Below are positions 43,668-44,813 of a stretch of 44,813 nt of DNA, one piece after another (position 1 is the first letter of the stretch; every line of letters starts with the position of its first letter). The stretch is from Rhodocyclaceae bacterium. GTDB taxonomy: Bacteria; Pseudomonadota; Gammaproteobacteria; Burkholderiales; CAIKXV01. Under the pieces are notes generated by a model. It saw only the letters and a list, made by a program, of their open reading frames with translations. It was not told the DNA's origin and did not search any database. The stretch is from assembly GCA_020248265.1 (NCBI GenBank), contig JADCHX010000003.1, positions 1-44,813 on the forward strand, given 5' to 3'. The position numbers were made by a program, and so were the translations under genes.

Positions 43668-44299
43668 GCGCCGCCCTCCGGACGCTTCGCGCTGCCGACC
43701 CCGACCATCGAGTCGCGGGTGACCAGCGCGGCGAGCGCCTCCTCGCTCCAGCCCTCGGTGCCGGCCGGTCGTTCGGGCACCACAAGGTAGCGCATCTCGG
43801 CGGTGGAGTCCCAGACACGTACCTCGACGTCCTCGGGGATGTCCTCGCCGAAGGCCTTCAGCACGCCGCGCGGGTCGACCACCGCACGCGCCCGATAGGC
43901 GTCGGACTTGTACCAGGCCGGCGGCAGGCCGAGCACTGGCCACGGATAGCAGGAGCACAGCGAGCAGACGACCAGGTTGCGCACCGCCGGGGTGTTCTCC
44001 ACCGCGACCATGTCCTCGGCATGCGGCTCGATGAAGCCGAACTCGGCCACCGCCGCAGTCGCATCGGCCAGCAGCCGCTCGCGGAACGCAGCGTCGACCC
44101 AGGCGCGGGCCACCACGCGCGCGCCATTGCGCGGCCCGACCCGATGCTCGTAGGTGTCGACGATCTCGTCGAGCGTCTTCGGGTCGATCAGGCCCTTCTC
44201 GACGAGCAGGGACTCCAGCGCCTTCACGCGCAGCGCCGGCCCGGAGAGCGGGCGATCGTGCGCATTTTCATGGTCGTGGTCGTGATGGTGGTCGCTCAT
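43664..44299 (-). CDS. nthA: Nitrile hydratase subunit alpha
   Basis: A 211-residue catalytic subunit. The metal-binding claw is VCSLCSC with Cys112, Ser113, Cys115, Ser116 and Cys117, followed by [15 protein letters not shown]. The enzyme turns nitriles into amides using low-spin Fe(III) or Co(III), with two of the cysteines oxidised. The Ser113 matches Fe-type enzymes (CSLCSC), but Tyr118 and the YPWP flank are of the Co type (CTLCSCY). The N-terminus is His/Asp-rich ([12 protein letters not shown]), perhaps a metal-collecting tail. ATG 44299 with GAGG close upstream is preferred over a GTG at 44308. Confidence 0.93.
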   Translation of the reverse strand: MSDHHHDHDHENAHDRPLSGPALRVKALESLLVEKGLIDPKTLDEIVDTYEHRVGPRNGARVVARAWVDAAFRERLLADATAAVAEFGFIEPHAEDMVAVENTPAVRNLVVCSLCSCYPWPVLGLPPAWYKSDAYRARAVVDPRGVLKAFGEDIPEDVEVRVWDSTAEMRYLVVPERPAGTEGWSEEALAALVTRDSMVGVGSAKRPEGGA

Positions 44300-44308
44300 G
44301 ATCCTCAC

Positions 44309-44761
44309 TCAGGTGGCGTACAGGCCGCGCGGCAGAGGCAGCCGCGCGACACCGGCTGATCGATTCTACGGAACAATCGGTCCGGGACGGATTCGGCGGT
44401 GGCGCAGGCTGCGAGGGCCGCGCGCGACTTCGGCAGCGAGATGGCTGTGCTGCGGGTGCGGGCGCTCATGGTGGGCGGCGTTCCGTCCTTGCAGGGCGCG
44501 CGTCAGGCATCGGTGAAGCATCCCGAATCGCCGCCGTGCCAAGTGGCTTCGTCATTTCGTCGCCCAAATGACTGCGCCCACTGTTGGCGGCAAGTGCGTC
44601 GTCAGGTTGTCCGTTAGGCGGACCGATTGAGTAACATGAGCGTGTTTTTCGAAGATCGTATCGTCCGTTTAACAGTTTGTTGAAATACCCCCGCATCTTG
44701 GGGCACTTTCCGTCGTGAAGCCAGTCGAAGGTACAAGAGCCCCAGAGGCGAGAGTGGAACG
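44309..44761. other. Intergenic region between the nitrile hydratase operon and an insertion sequence
   Basis: No gene is supported in these 453 nt. The left part should hold the nitrile hydratase promoter on the minus strand; TAGAAT (minus, 44368-44363) is a weak -10 candidate. From about 44630 the base composition becomes AT-richer (AACAGTTTGTTGAAATA), as expected of the left end of the insertion sequence whose transposase starts at 44762. CCCCGCATCTTGGGG (near 44684) forms a small stem. The exact IS end cannot be fixed. Confidence 0.4.
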
Positions 44762-44813
44762 ATGCGCGGAGCCGACGTAACCCAGGAAAGGCTGTTTACG
44801 GTCAAGCAACTGA
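44762..44813 (+). mobile_element. Insertion sequence transposase, first codons only
   Basis: The last 52 nt encode MRGADVTQERLFTVKQL and then leave the window. This N-terminus resembles transposases of the IS5/IS1182-like group, which often begin MRGADxxQExLF. The ORF has a GAGAG ribosome-site-like stretch upstream (about 44749-44753). The AT-rich stretch before it fits an IS left end. The rest of the element lies outside the window. Confidence 0.6.

Noticed and set aside
44466-44696. Minus-strand ORF starting MRGYFNKLL
   Set aside because: It covers the presumed end of the insertion sequence, lacks a ribosome site and has no recognisable motif. The first residues just reflect the AT-rich end sequence.

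Overview
The window is a very GC-rich, tightly packed chromosomal segment of a betaproteobacterium, most probably of the order Burkholderiales. The evidence is the gene content: five Bug-type (TctC) periplasmic solute-binding proteins, an ompR-envZ pair, the tsaB-rimI-family 4 UDG string, a LemA/TPM cluster, DUF3422, a bacterial alpha-2-macroglobulin with PBP1C, and a CbbQ/CbbO (NorQ/NorD-like) pair with a CobD/CbiB-family protein. I saw no rRNA, tRNA or CRISPR array.

Layout. 1-417: 5' part of a saccharopine-dehydrogenase-like oxidoreductase running off the left edge from a GTG start. 418-831: no convincing gene. 832-1272: host attachment protein. 1402-3477: envZ and ompR (minus strand). 3646-6144: small charged secreted protein, then tsaB, rimI and a 4Fe-4S uracil-DNA glycosylase. 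6241-8351: lemA and two TPM-domain genes. 8374-11504 (minus): membrane protein, glycosyltransferase, DUF3422 protein; a TPM-gene fragment and a 14-bp tandem repeat lie between the first two. 11597-19890: alpha-2-macroglobulin and pbpC, overlapping by 4 nt. 19956-25047: CbbQ-like AAA+ ATPase, DedA protein, CbbO/NorD-like VWA protein, CobD/CbiB-family protein. 25113-32491: accessory catabolic genes (type III CoA-transferase, three Bug proteins, a DSD1-like PLP enzyme, a class II aldolase) plus a MliC/COG3650 lipoprotein. 32538-35963 (minus): two tandem paralogous alpha/beta hydrolases, an AhpE-like peroxiredoxin and an ornithine cyclodeaminase homologue. 36129-41493: LLM flavin oxidoreductase, M16 peptidase (minus), YdgA/DUF945 protein, a small Cys-repeat secreted protein, a Bug protein. 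41579-44299 (minus): a Bug protein and a nitrile hydratase operon (alpha, beta, accessory). 44762-end: first codons of an insertion-sequence transposase.

Main discovery. The peroxiredoxin at 34884-34423 (minus) is interrupted by one in-frame TGA at 34749-34747, exactly where the AhpE family has its peroxidatic cysteine (PxxxTxxC becomes PxxxTxx-TGA). The frame stays open for 107 codons with intact AhpE-family motifs, no cysteine codon exists anywhere in it, and a 10-bp stem-loop starts 10 nt after the TGA with a G in the second position of its apical loop, as expected for a bacterial SECIS element. I interpret it as a selenocysteine-containing one-chalcogen peroxiredoxin; ordinary gene calling would split or truncate it.

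Other points of interest: a nitrile hydratase alpha subunit with a mixed Fe/Co-type motif, a CbbQ/CbbO pair split by a DedA gene and lacking a recognisable client enzyme, solute-binding proteins without membrane partners, a fused MliC/COG3650 lipoprotein, a 27-residue CX10C repeat protein, an M16 peptidase with no ordinary start codon, and a duplicated TPM fragment.
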